Of a stretch of 64,000 bases of DNA, positions 1 through 9,954 are shown piece by piece. The position numbers and the translations under genes were made by a program. The notes below the pieces were generated by a model. The model did no database searches. It had not been told where the DNA came from and saw only the letters and a list, made by a program, of their open reading frames with translations. The stretch spans positions 20,897,822-20,961,821 of the forward strand of contig CM039463.1 of assembly GCA_022414725.1 (NCBI GenBank), written 5' to 3'. The first letter of the stretch is position 1. Every line of letters starts with the position of its first letter. The stretch is from Microglena sp. YARC (lineage: Eukaryota; Chlorophyta; Chlorophyceae; Chlamydomonadales; Chlamydomonadaceae).

Positions 1-520
1 GACGTTTCCGTAGGTACTGGTTTCTAATAGGCACGGTGGGGGGCGGTGGGTGGGGTTTGGGTTGGTGGGATGAGAGGTGGGTGAGAGGGGTGTGTTGTGG
101 GTGTGGGTGGATGGGTGGTGGTGGGTGGTGGTGGTGGTGGTGGGTGGGGTTGGGTTTAGGTGTGTTATTTGACACAGTCTATTTGAACAAGCCCATATGA
201 AGACCGCTTTCCGTAGGTACGGGTGATTACACTAAGGATCCATGGGTGGGCGACGGAGGTGGGTGGGGTTGGTTGGCTCGGGTTTGAGAGAGGTGTGTGG
301 AGAAGGGTGGTGTGTGTGTGGGGTGGGGCTGGGGTGGCGTGCATGACACAAGTCTTGTGACAGCGCATAATGTAGACGGCTTTTCGTAGGTACGGGTGTT
401 TCTAAAGAGCACCTGGGGTGTGGCTGGCGGGTGGGTGTTGGGTGTGCAGGTTTGGTTGGATGTAAGTTGCAGGTGTCGTTAGCAGTAGGATGTTGTTGTG
501 CAAAGTAAAGTAGAGCATTG
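1..520. repeat. G/T-rich tandem repeat, about 180-bp unit, three copies
   Basis: The motif CCGTAGGTAC recurs at about 8, 210 and 386, each time followed by TGGTTTCTAA-like or GGGTGTTTCTAA-like sequence and then a long GGTGGGTGG-rich stretch. The plus strand is almost free of C. No convincing exon was found. Because the neighbouring minus-strand exon lies at 524-864, the copies may be the 3' flank or an exon-edge array of that gene, but this is inference. Confidence 0.6.
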
Positions 521-523
521 ATT

Positions 524-864
524 TCAGTAAGAAGTTGCTTCGGTTATTGACACAGCATTATGACGGTCCCAGATGAGAATCTTGCCCAGTATCTCTTGTT
601 TTTTTTCAACACTGTTGGGTTCGTTGCCGCCCGGATAATTCAAAGTCAACTTGGACGCCAGCCCACCAGTAGCCACCACACGCCCGTATCTCACTGGCTC
701 ATCGAGAGGCCGCATGAGCTTAATGCCCATGCACTTCACCTTACGTACAGATATCCAAGAGGCACAGCCGAGTGCTTATATTTGTCTTTATCTGAGACTC
801 GACTGAGAGACTGTGATATAGTTGCGCAAGGTGATGCCAACGAGATTTGGTGCTTTGGCATTGC
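524..864 (-). CDS. Unrecognised minus-strand exon(s), probable frameshift
   Basis: Read on the minus strand, an acceptor preceded by pyrimidines (CCTCTCTAG) opens a 40-codon frame at 864-745, starting AMPKHQISLA and ending PLGYLY. It is followed by GTAAGG, a good donor. If that donor is ignored, a second coding-looking frame follows at once with a one-base shift: VKCMGIKLMRPLDEP onward to a TGA at 524, charged and without low complexity. Two readings are possible. Either the exon stops at 745, or the two pieces are one exon broken by a single-base indel near 741. The nearby poly-G array is full of single-base indels, which favours a sequencing error. The family is not recognised. Confidence 0.55.
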
Positions 865-869
865 CTAGA

Positions 870-2407
870 GAGGGGAAAGGTAGATGGGCAGAGATGTGGG
901 CAGAGTGGGCATCGTGAGGAGTGGATTGGGGGGGGAAGTGGGAATGGGTGGGGGGCGAGAGTATAAGTTGGGGGAGGTGGGGATAGGGTAAGAGGGAAGG
1001 GGTAGGGTGGGAGAGTATGTGGGGATAGGTTGGAGGGATGGGAGGAGGGGAAAGGCGGTGGCAGAGGTAGTGTGGGGAGGTCGGGTGGAGGAGGGGAGGG
1101 GAAGGGACGGGGTGGGGGGCAGAGTAAACGTGGGGAGGGTGGGGGGAAGGGAAGAGGTCGGGTGGGCAGAGTAATCGTTGGGGAGGTGGGGGGTGCAGTG
1201 AAGAGGGTGGCAGGGAGGGGAAGGGAAGGGTGGGGGCAAGAGTATGTGGGGAGATTGGTGGGGTGAGAGGGAGAGAGGGGAAGGTAAAGGTGGGGAGGCA
1301 GAGTATGTTGGGAGGTGGGGTGAGACGAGGGGAGGGGAAGGGAAGGGTGGGGGGGCAGAGTACGTGGGGAGGTGGGTGGATGTGGGAGGGGATGGTGAGC
1401 GCTGATGGATGTGTTGGTAGGGGGTATGGGAAAAGGGTGGGGGGCAGAGTATGTGATTGGTGGAGGTGGGGGGGGGGGAGGGGAAAGGGGAAGGGTGGGG
1501 GCAGAGTGATGTTGGGGGGAGGTGGGTGGGGAAGGGGGAGGGAAAGGAGGGCGGGGGCAGAAGTATGTGGGAAAGGTGGGGGGGATTTTGAGGGGGGGGA
1601 AGGGAAAGGGTGGGGCAAGAGTATGTGGGAGGTGGGGGTGGGGAGGGGAGGGGAAGGGAAGGGTGGGGGGCAGGGTATGTGGGAGGCATGGAAGGGAGGG
1701 GAAAAGGACGTTGGCAGAGTACGTGTGGGGAGGTGGGCTTAAGGATTACGGCGGGGGGAATGCTGGAAAGGGTGGATGGGGCAAAGATATTGTGGTGGAG
1801 GTGGAGCGTACTTATTGGTGAGAAGAGAGGGACAAGGGGTTGCGGTAGGGCAGAAGTACGGTGGGAGCGTGGGGAAGGAGGGAGGGGGAAGGGGAAGAGG
1901 GTGGGGGCAGGGTAGTGTGGGAGGTGGGGGGAGGTGGAAGGGGAAGGGAAGGGTGGGGGGCAAAGGTATTTGTGGGAGAGGTGGGTACACTAGGGGAGGG
2001 GAAGGGAAGGGAAGGGCGTGGGGGGAGAGTAATTAGTGGGGGAGGTGGGAAACGGAGGGGATGGGGGAAGGGAAAGGCAGGTTTGGAGGTCAGACAGTGA
2101 TGTATGTTGATGCATCCCGAACAGTGGTCGCATGTGAGCTAGGGAATTTCTGTGTGGACAGTGGAAGGGAGGGAAGGGAAGGTGGGGGGCAGAGTTATGT
2201 GGAGGTGGGTGGGGGAGGGGAAGGGGAAGGGAAGGTGGGGGCAGATGTAGGAAATACATGGGGGAGGATGGGGGGGTGGGTCGGGGAAAAAAGGGGAGGG
2301 GGAAGGGAAGAGGTGCGGGCAGAGTAATAGCAGAACGTGGCGGAGTGGGGGAGAAGGAGGGGAAGGAGAGGGAGAAGTGGTGGGGGCAAGAAGTATGTTT
2401 GGGGAGG
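870..2407 (-). repeat. Polypyrimidine tandem array upstream of a minus-strand acceptor
   Basis: On the plus strand this is a purine array with units like GGGAGGGGAAGGGAAGGGTG followed by GCAGAGTATGTGG, about 55-75 bp each and roughly 20 copies. On the minus strand it is about 1.5 kb of C/T sequence leading straight to the CTCTAG acceptor at 865. It looks like an amplified polypyrimidine tract. It also has strong G-quadruplex potential on the plus strand. The long Pro/Ser/His and Gly/Arg frames through it are compositional. Confidence 0.8.
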
Positions 2408-3407
2408 NNNNNNNNNNNNNNNNNNNNNNNNNNNNNNNNNNNNNNNNNNNNNNNNNNNNNNNNNNNNNNNNNNNNNNNNNNNNNNNNNNNNNNNNNNNNN
2501 NNNNNNNNNNNNNNNNNNNNNNNNNNNNNNNNNNNNNNNNNNNNNNNNNNNNNNNNNNNNNNNNNNNNNNNNNNNNNNNNNNNNNNNNNNNNNNNNNNNN
2601 NNNNNNNNNNNNNNNNNNNNNNNNNNNNNNNNNNNNNNNNNNNNNNNNNNNNNNNNNNNNNNNNNNNNNNNNNNNNNNNNNNNNNNNNNNNNNNNNNNNN
2701 NNNNNNNNNNNNNNNNNNNNNNNNNNNNNNNNNNNNNNNNNNNNNNNNNNNNNNNNNNNNNNNNNNNNNNNNNNNNNNNNNNNNNNNNNNNNNNNNNNNN
2801 NNNNNNNNNNNNNNNNNNNNNNNNNNNNNNNNNNNNNNNNNNNNNNNNNNNNNNNNNNNNNNNNNNNNNNNNNNNNNNNNNNNNNNNNNNNNNNNNNNNN
2901 NNNNNNNNNNNNNNNNNNNNNNNNNNNNNNNNNNNNNNNNNNNNNNNNNNNNNNNNNNNNNNNNNNNNNNNNNNNNNNNNNNNNNNNNNNNNNNNNNNNN
3001 NNNNNNNNNNNNNNNNNNNNNNNNNNNNNNNNNNNNNNNNNNNNNNNNNNNNNNNNNNNNNNNNNNNNNNNNNNNNNNNNNNNNNNNNNNNNNNNNNNNN
3101 NNNNNNNNNNNNNNNNNNNNNNNNNNNNNNNNNNNNNNNNNNNNNNNNNNNNNNNNNNNNNNNNNNNNNNNNNNNNNNNNNNNNNNNNNNNNNNNNNNNN
3201 NNNNNNNNNNNNNNNNNNNNNNNNNNNNNNNNNNNNNNNNNNNNNNNNNNNNNNNNNNNNNNNNNNNNNNNNNNNNNNNNNNNNNNNNNNNNNNNNNNNN
3301 NNNNNNNNNNNNNNNNNNNNNNNNNNNNNNNNNNNNNNNNNNNNNNNNNNNNNNNNNNNNNNNNNNNNNNNNNNNNNNNNNNNNNNNNNNNNNNNNNNNN
3401 NNNNNNN
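2408..3407. other. Assembly gap of exactly 1000 N
   Basis: An unbroken run of N lies between the pyrimidine array and a short unique stretch (3408-3600). The round length suggests an arbitrary scaffold gap, so the true distance is unknown. Confidence 0.98.
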
Positions 3408-3599
3408 AGCTGATATGCTGTTTTTTTCAATCGGCGTACTGAGCCTGTCTCAAAACTACCTTCTTATTTCTCGCGCAGTCGCAATGCCAGATAGTGATCT
3501 GTTTTTTGTGGTGCCTTTCGCATTTATGCCTGGCGGCTCGTGACTTCAGCAGCCTTCAGTAGTGACAGTGGTCACACCAAATTCGGATGTGGATTTGTC

Positions 3600-6165
3600 G
3601 CGTTGGATAGGGGGGGGGGGTGCTGGGACTGTTAACTTCAGCCAGAGTGGATAAGTGGTGAAACCAATTGGTGTGGCATGTGGGGTGTGGATGGGATCGG
3701 GGGGGGGAGGGTGGGACTTTAGACTTCAGCAGTCAGTAGGATGACGGTGGTGCACATCCCAATTGGTTGGTTGTGTGGTTGATAGGGGAACGGGGGGCGG
3801 GACTCGTAACTGCAGGCAGTCAGTTAGGATAGACAGTGCGTGCCATCCAATGGTTGATGTCGCGTGGAATAGGGGTGGCGGGGGGGGATCGTGACTGCAA
3901 GCATTCAGTAGGTACGACAGTTGGTAGCACATCAATTAGTGTGGATCGTGTGCGTTGGCATAAGGGGGGTGGGGGGGGGGGACATAGACTGCAGATCTCG
4001 TTGGGATTGACAAGTGGTGCACATCCATTGGTGTGATGTGTCGTATGGAATTGGAGGGTAGGTGTGAGCGGGGATGAGACTGCAGCAAGTCAGTAGGATG
4101 ACAGGTTGCATGACACCATCAATTGTTGGATGTGTGCGTTGTGTGATAGGGGGGGGGGGGGGGGGGGAACTCGTAGACTGCAGCGTCAGTAGGATGGACA
4201 GGTGGTGCAATCCAATTAGGTTTGGATGTGTGACGTGTTGGATTAGGGGGGGGACTCGTAGACTGCAGCAGTCAGAAAGGATGACAGGTGGGCACATTCC
4301 AATTAGGTGTGATGTGTGCGTGATGGATAGGGGTGGGGGGGGGGTGGGACTCGAGACTGCAGCCAGTCAGTAGGATGGACAGTGGTGCACATCCATTGGT
4401 GTGATGTTGCTTGTGGATAGGGGGGGGGGGGGGCAGGGGGGGGGGTGGGACTCGTAGACTGCAGCAGTCAGCTCTAGATTGACTGGTGCACAGCCAATTG
4501 GTGGATGTGTGCTGTGGATAGGGGGGGGGGGGGGGGGGGGGGGGACTCGTTAGACTGCAGCAGTCAGTAGGATGACAGGTGTGCACATCCAATTGGGTGT
4601 GATGTGTGCGTTTGAGATAGGGGGGGGGGGGGGGGGGGGGGGACTTCGCTATTAGACTGCAGCATCAGTAGATGACAGGTGGTCACACCAATTTTGGTGA
4701 TGGATGTGTGCGTGTGAGATAGGGGGGTGGGGGGGGGGGACTCGTTAGACTGCAGCAGTCAGTAGAGATGACAGGTGCAGCACATCCAAGTGGTGTGATG
4801 TGTGCGTGTGGATTAAGAGGGGGGGGGGGGATCGATTAGGACTTGCAGCAGTCAGTAGAGATGACAGGTGGTGCACATCCAATTGGTGTGGATGTGTGCG
4901 TGTGGATAGGGGGGGCGGGGGGGGGGGACTCGCTAGAACTGCAGCAGTCAGTAAGAGTGACAGGTTGGTGCACATCCAAATTGGTGTGGATGTGTGCGTG
5001 TGGATAGGTGGGGGGGGGGGGGGGGGGACCGTAAGACTGCAGCAAGTCAGTAGAGATGACAAGGTGCAGCACATACCAATGGTGTGATGTGTGCGTGTGG
5101 ATAAGGGGGGGGGGCGGGGGGGATCGCGTAGACTGCACATCAGTAGGATGCGGTGGTGCACATCCCAATTGGTGTGGATGTGTGCGTGTGGATAGGGGGG
5201 GGAGAGGGGGGGGGAGGGGACTCGTAGACTTCAGCAATCAGTAAGGATGACAGGATAGGCGCACATCCAATTGGGTGGATGTGTGCGGATCTCACCTGCA
5301 AGGATACCCCCTGCAGCGTGTGGATAGGGGGGGGGGGGGGGGGGGGGGACTCGTAGACTGCAGCAGTCAGTAGAGATGACAGGTGGAGTGCACATCCATT
5401 TGGTGTGTGCTGTGTGCGTGTGGATAGGGGGGGGGGGGGGGGGGGGAGGGGACTCGTAGACTGCAGCAGTCAGTTAGGATGACAGTGGTGCAATCCAATT
5501 GGTGGGATGTGTGCGTGTATGTGGATAGGGGGGGGGGGGGGGGGGCGACTCGTAGACCTGCAGCAGTCAGTAGGATGACAGTGGTGCACATCCAATTTGT
5601 GGATGTGTGCCGTGTGGATAGGGGGGGGGGGGGGGGGGGGGGACTCGTAAACTCAGCAGTCAGTAGGATGACAGGTGGTGCACATTCCCAGATTGGTGTT
5701 GGATTGTGCGTAGTGAATAGGGGGGGGCGGTCGGGGGGGGGACTCGTAGACTGCAGCAGTCAGTTTAGTGATGACAGTGGTGCACATCCAATTGTGTGGA
5801 TGTGTGCTGTGGATAGGGGGGGGGGACCTTAGACTGCAGAGCAGTAGAGGATGACAAGGTGCCGCACATCAAGTGTTGGATGTTTGCGTGTGGATAGGGG
5901 GGGGGTCGGGGGGGGGGGGACTCGTAACTTCGCAGTCACGTTAGGATGACAGGTGGTGACATCCAGATTGGTGTATGTGTGCGTCGTGGATAGGGGGGGG
6001 GGGGGGGGGGGACTCGTTAGAACTTCAGCAGTCAGTAGGATGACAGGTGTGCACATTCAATTGTGTGGATGTGTGCGTGTGGATAGGGGGGGGGGGGGGG
6101 GGGGACTCGTAGTCTTCAGCAGTCAGAGGATGACAGGTGGGCGCACATCCCAAGTGTGTGATTGC
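3600..6165. repeat. Poly-G tandem array, about 105-bp unit, about 24 copies
   Basis: Each unit reads roughly ACTCGTAGACTGCAGCAGTC, then AGTAGGATGACAGGTGGTG, CACATCCAATTGGTGTGGATG, TGTGCGTGTGGATA and a run of about 8-24 G. Copies differ mainly by single-base insertions and deletions, unlike the cleaner arrays elsewhere in the window. That pattern suggests uncorrected long-read sequence. No gene is supported here. Confidence 0.85.
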
Positions 6166-6204
6166 TTCTTTTCTCCCTAAATGTTTTAAATGATCATTAT
6201 TCTG

Positions 6205-6475
6205 ACTGCAGGTTCAATAAGAGGACGAAATCTGGGATGCCGATGTTCTTTTCCTACCAAGTGTTTAAAAATTTCTCATTGTTCTGAACGCAGGTTCAAT
6301 AAGAGGACGAGATCTGGGATGCCGGTGTTCTTTTATACATTTTTTTGTTAACACCTATACTTCGTCATTATCTTCTTCTTCTGAATGTTGGTTCAAGAAG
6401 TGGACGAGATCTGGAGATGCCGGTGTTTTCTTTCATAACACGTTTTTTAAACACGTCTTCTTTTTCTGCCTGTAG
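6205..6475 (+). repeat. Three upstream copies of the 6476 exon acceptor and 5' edge
   Basis: Copies at about 6209, 6288 and 6387 repeat the pattern TTCTGACTGCAG or TTCTGAACGCAG, then GTTCAATAAGAGGACGA, then GATCTGGGATGCCG. The real exon has GTTCAAGAAGAGGACGAG. The AATAAGAGG change in two copies introduces a stop, so these are decayed edges. Confidence 0.8.
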
Positions 6476-6592
6476 GTTCAAGAAGAGGACGAGATCTGGG
6501 ATGCCGATGTTCTTTTCTCAAACGTGGCCTCCGAACTCTACCATGAAAAGGAAAAGGCAGAGGGGGGCGAAGCTCCTGATTTACTGACGCAG
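6476..6592 (+). CDS. Isolated acidic 39-codon exon, unrecognised
   Basis: The exon is bounded by TGCCTGTAG on the left and CAG|GTCAGC on the right and is phase 0 at both ends. It encodes VQEEDEIWDADVLF and continues to ...EAPDLLTQ, rich in Glu and Asp. Three decayed copies of its 5' edge lie upstream, the same arrangement seen at proven exons of the oxygenase gene, which supports it being a real exon. It could be the end of an upstream gene interrupted by the gap, or an N-terminal exon of the oxygenase gene. Its phase does not join directly to the first Rieske exon. Confidence 0.6.
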
Positions 6593-7821
6593 GTCAGCTT
6601 GAGACTGTGCAGGGCTAGGAGGCACAGATCCCGCCATCATATAATATCTAATAGTAATAAAATAATGTACAATTAATTATTATAATAATCTGTAGTAGAA
6701 GTATAAGAATGTATAAGAATGTATCGAATCGCTCTTGGAGAACGAGACTGCGACACATTGAATTGAATTATTGCATTTTCTGCAACATTGGGGCTGCTCA
6801 CAGTCTTCAATTCGAAGCCCTCATCCCGAGCGATACCCACGTAACAGGGAGCATACTAAGGAGATTTAAAGCAGGTTGGTGCATTTGGCAAACCTAGAAG
6901 AGTCCATTGCGTCCTGAAACGTGGAACTGGGAGGTCCAGTTGCGCCACAGACACAGCTTCAGTGGGTTGGTGCATTGCAGGGCGTAGGCTATGGGTGGGT
7001 TGGTCTCAGGACGCAGGTTACGAAAATAAGTTGCGTCTCAGACTGATCAGACTCTCAGACGCAGGCGTGGTAAAATCGATTGCGTCTTAGGAGGCAGAGC
7101 TCGGGGGTTCCTCCTGAAAACCCCTGGATCAGACCAGTTGAAGGACTCGTGCACAACTTGAACTTAAGCTTGGTTACTCGTCCAGGCAGGACTTTTGTTT
7201 AGTTGTGAAGGGATTTCTTCGACCTCAGAGGTGGGTCTTCCGATACAATCAGCCGTGGAAGGATTCAGTTCGAAATGGCGTTGCCAGTCCTATATAATTG
7301 TAGGGCAAAGCTTTCCTATCGAAGTGGCGTCTTTCTGAAGGGACCATCGCTGTCTCGGGGACTGTCTAGTGCTCTTGTGGTTAAAATTGCAACTTGGTTA
7401 CACTGGCACCTGCCAGGCAATTTGGCTGCTCGCTCTGTCTTCTGTTAGTAAAATAAATAACCAGGGAAAACTGGGGAATGTGTACATACATTTTATTACA
7501 ACTTGTATACATACATTTTATTATTATTTTATTTGAATTCAAAACACAAACCAATAGCTGCTACCCAAACATGTACCACTGCTGCCTTGAACTTGAATTT
7601 GGGTTACATAGCTTCAGCCAGGCAAGTCTTTGCTCGCCGTCTTCGCAGCTCTCCAACATAATTTCCAGGAAACTGTACACGCGAACTCCTGCTGTTCCCA
7701 TGCCCTTACCGCGCTCATGCGCCCCGCCTACACCACACCCCACACCCACAACTGCCTGCACCTAATCTGCCATCCCCAGATGTCTACTTCCCTCATGTGC
7801 CTCTTGCACGTCAACCTACAC

Positions 7822-7855
<34 letters not shown>

Positions 7856-8240
7856 CACACGTAAAATATTTTTTTTTTTTGCCCTGGCAATACAGTGACT
7901 GGCGTTGGATGATTTAATGACTCTTCTATACCCTAGCCGCGACTTTCTTGACGCCACGCTTTATGCAAAGGGGGTATCTTCGGTTTAAATTTGTCATCGG
8001 AGTGTCTCATTCCGTTCAGACTGGCTGGCGCTTTCGCTCTGTCGAGCTGGCACTTCTTCGCCCACCAGCTCTCCTATCATTGCCCCCTGTGGCCCACAAC
8101 ACCTCCACGTCAGATGGCCGGAACCTGACAGGAGGTCAGTCAGTGAGCTAGCTGACGTTCGTAGATCACGCACGAATAAAATTAAACAAGCGAGCAGTGC
8201 TATTTTTTGGAATAGGGTTTCTTCCTAGTTGACACTAATT
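6593..8240. other. Non-coding stretch with a dispersed-repeat copy and a CA microsatellite
   Basis: No supported exon. A copy of a short dispersed repeat lies at about 6791-6880 (GGGCTGCTCAC ... CAGGGAGCATACTAAG), also found near 43,500 and 57,350. A (CA)n tract lies at 7820-7860. Short GACGCAGG and TTGCGTCT motifs recur at 6900-7090 and may be decayed copies of the 6592 donor edge. Confidence 0.5.
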
Positions 8241-8387
8241 TTTTAAAGGGATTTTAAAGTGGAGATTCCTCAGTTTTCCCCTGTTTCCCTCTCAACAATT
8301 ATTAGTTTAGATACCTCTAAGCACCCTGCCTCTAAGTCCAGTTATCGAGAAACATTCTTTCCCGCGAAGTCGTCAAGTCCAGAGCTA

Positions 8388-8702
8388 GTCCCACTGCGCA
8401 GTTCTCAAACAACGAATTTCCGATGCTCCGACCCCCAACCTACTAGACTATCCAAAGCCAGTTGCTCGCCGTTTCGTCGACTCAAGGTCCTCGTGCGTTA
8501 GGATTCGTAGGTCCCCAAGTGTACTCGCCCACCCCACTGCCCCAAGAAAATCATCCCAGATCGACGAGAGAGGGCACTTATGGCTTGGGCATCCCGCGCA
8601 TGGCAATACAGTGCGCGTGGACGGTGCAAGGAAAAGGGCGTCGCAAGCTTTGAAGGCAGCTGTGGTTGAGGGTGCAACCACTACCACAACTGACGAGGGG
8701 CA
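8388..8702 (+). CDS. Candidate N-terminal (transit peptide) exon of the oxygenase gene
   Basis: An open frame rich in Ser, Arg, Ala and Pro ends in KAAVVEGATTTTTDEG followed by CA|GTGTTG. The end is phase 2 and would join the next exon (T|GCG GAC at 18613) to give ...[17 protein letters not shown], which is plausible for the region just before the Rieske domain. The composition resembles a chloroplast transit peptide. Weak points are the GTGTTG donor, no in-frame ATG after the upstream stop at about 8385, and the fact that all three plus frames are open across much of it. A start in another upstream exon would be needed. Confidence 0.35.
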
Positions 8703-9277
8703 GTGTTGAGCTTCAGAGCCAAGGTTAATTTGTTGAGCATTTCATGGCTGTGATATTATGTGGTCCATACTGCATGGTGTGTAATACACGATGCATGTTT
8801 TTTGTGAATTGTATGATGCGTATTGCATAAAATGTGATGTGCGTTGGATTGCAGATTGGATGTGTGTACGTTATATAGCAGAAAAAAACTGGATGTCATC
8901 TTGTGATTGTACTTCATATTGCATACAATATGGTGCATATTGAGATGGTGTGTACTGCATGATTGCCTATTGCATGGTGCTTATGCAAGTGAATGATGTG
9001 CATGGTGCATGTCGGTCCAGCATTTGATCTTGTTCTGTGTGTTCTCCAGGGCTGGGTCATGTGCAGGGGATCGGCTATGTTATATAATATTAGCGAATAA
9101 GTAATATTATATAATATTACATAATATTAGTCAGACGAGCCCGTCTCTCCAGATTTCGAATTTATTGAAAGACTTATAATATTGTGACACTACAATAATA
9201 TTAGTTCATATTAGTTGCCGTCCCCTACTCGTGTGCAGTGCAAGTCAGTTCAGAGCCACCAATCAAAGTATCAAATC
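8703..9277. other. A/T-rich stretch with palindromic TAATATTATATAATATTA blocks
   Basis: 8,730-9,010 is loosely repetitive (GTGATGTGCATTG, TGCATGGTG). 9,065-9,215 contains repeated palindromic ATATTATATAATATTAC blocks. Nothing coding was seen. Confidence 0.5.
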
Positions 9278-9895
9278 ATAGCTTTTATTTTTGGCTAGAA
9301 CAAGCAGCTTCCAGGCATCTCCCCTGGCTGGCCATCCAGCCTAACCTAAAGCGAAGTAGTGCATCTGATAGCTGACAGAAACATCTATCCAATGCTGTCC
9401 ATATCTTGGTGCTTAGTCCAGCTGCTGGTTCAAGGAGCTGTCTAGAAGCTGCTTAGCTCAGCTGCTGGTCAGGGAGCTGTCTAGAAGCTCTTTGCTCAGT
9501 GCTGGCCGGGGAGCGTCTAGAAACTGCTTTTAGCTCAGCTGCTGTCATGTTCCGGGAGCTGCCTAGAAAGCTGCTTTTGATCCCAGCTGCTGGCTCAGGG
9601 AGCTGTCTAGAAGCTGCTTAGCTCAGCTGCTGGCTCAGGGAGCTGTCTAGAAGCTGCTTAGCTCAGCTGCTGGCTCGGGGAGCTGTCTAGAAGCTGCTCA
9701 GCTCAGCTGCTGGCTTGGGGAGCTGTCTAGAAGCTGCTTAGCTCAGCTACTGGCTTGGGGAGCTATCTAGAAGCTGCTTGGCTCCAGTTTGGCTGAGGGG
9801 AGCTGTCTAGAAGCTGCTGGCTTGGGGAGCTGCCTAGAAGCTGTTTAGCCAGCTGCAGGCTTGGGGAGCTGTTCTGTTATTGCTTTTAGCCGAAA
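9278..9895 (+). mobile_element. MITE-like element with amplified 3' terminal repeat
   Basis: It starts with CAAGCAGCTTCCAGGCATCT and carries the family core (CCTGGCTGGCCATCCAG ... CTGACAGAAACATC). It should end with one copy of GGGAGCTGCCTAGAAGCTG. Instead that right end is repeated about eleven times as a 38-bp unit (GCTCAGCTGCTGGCT, then GGGGAGCTGTCTAGAAGCT). The family consensus comes from copies at 17,357, 37,769 and 63,252. Confidence 0.8.
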
Positions 9896-9954
9896 AGAAA
9901 TATATGAATCAAATGATATCGTCAATTCTCCATGACAGACACTACATGCGTGTT

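Noticed and set aside
788..1689. Pro/Ser-rich cell-wall-like proteins on the minus strand
   Set aside because: Two minus frames are open at once through a C/T-only array, so the composition explains them.
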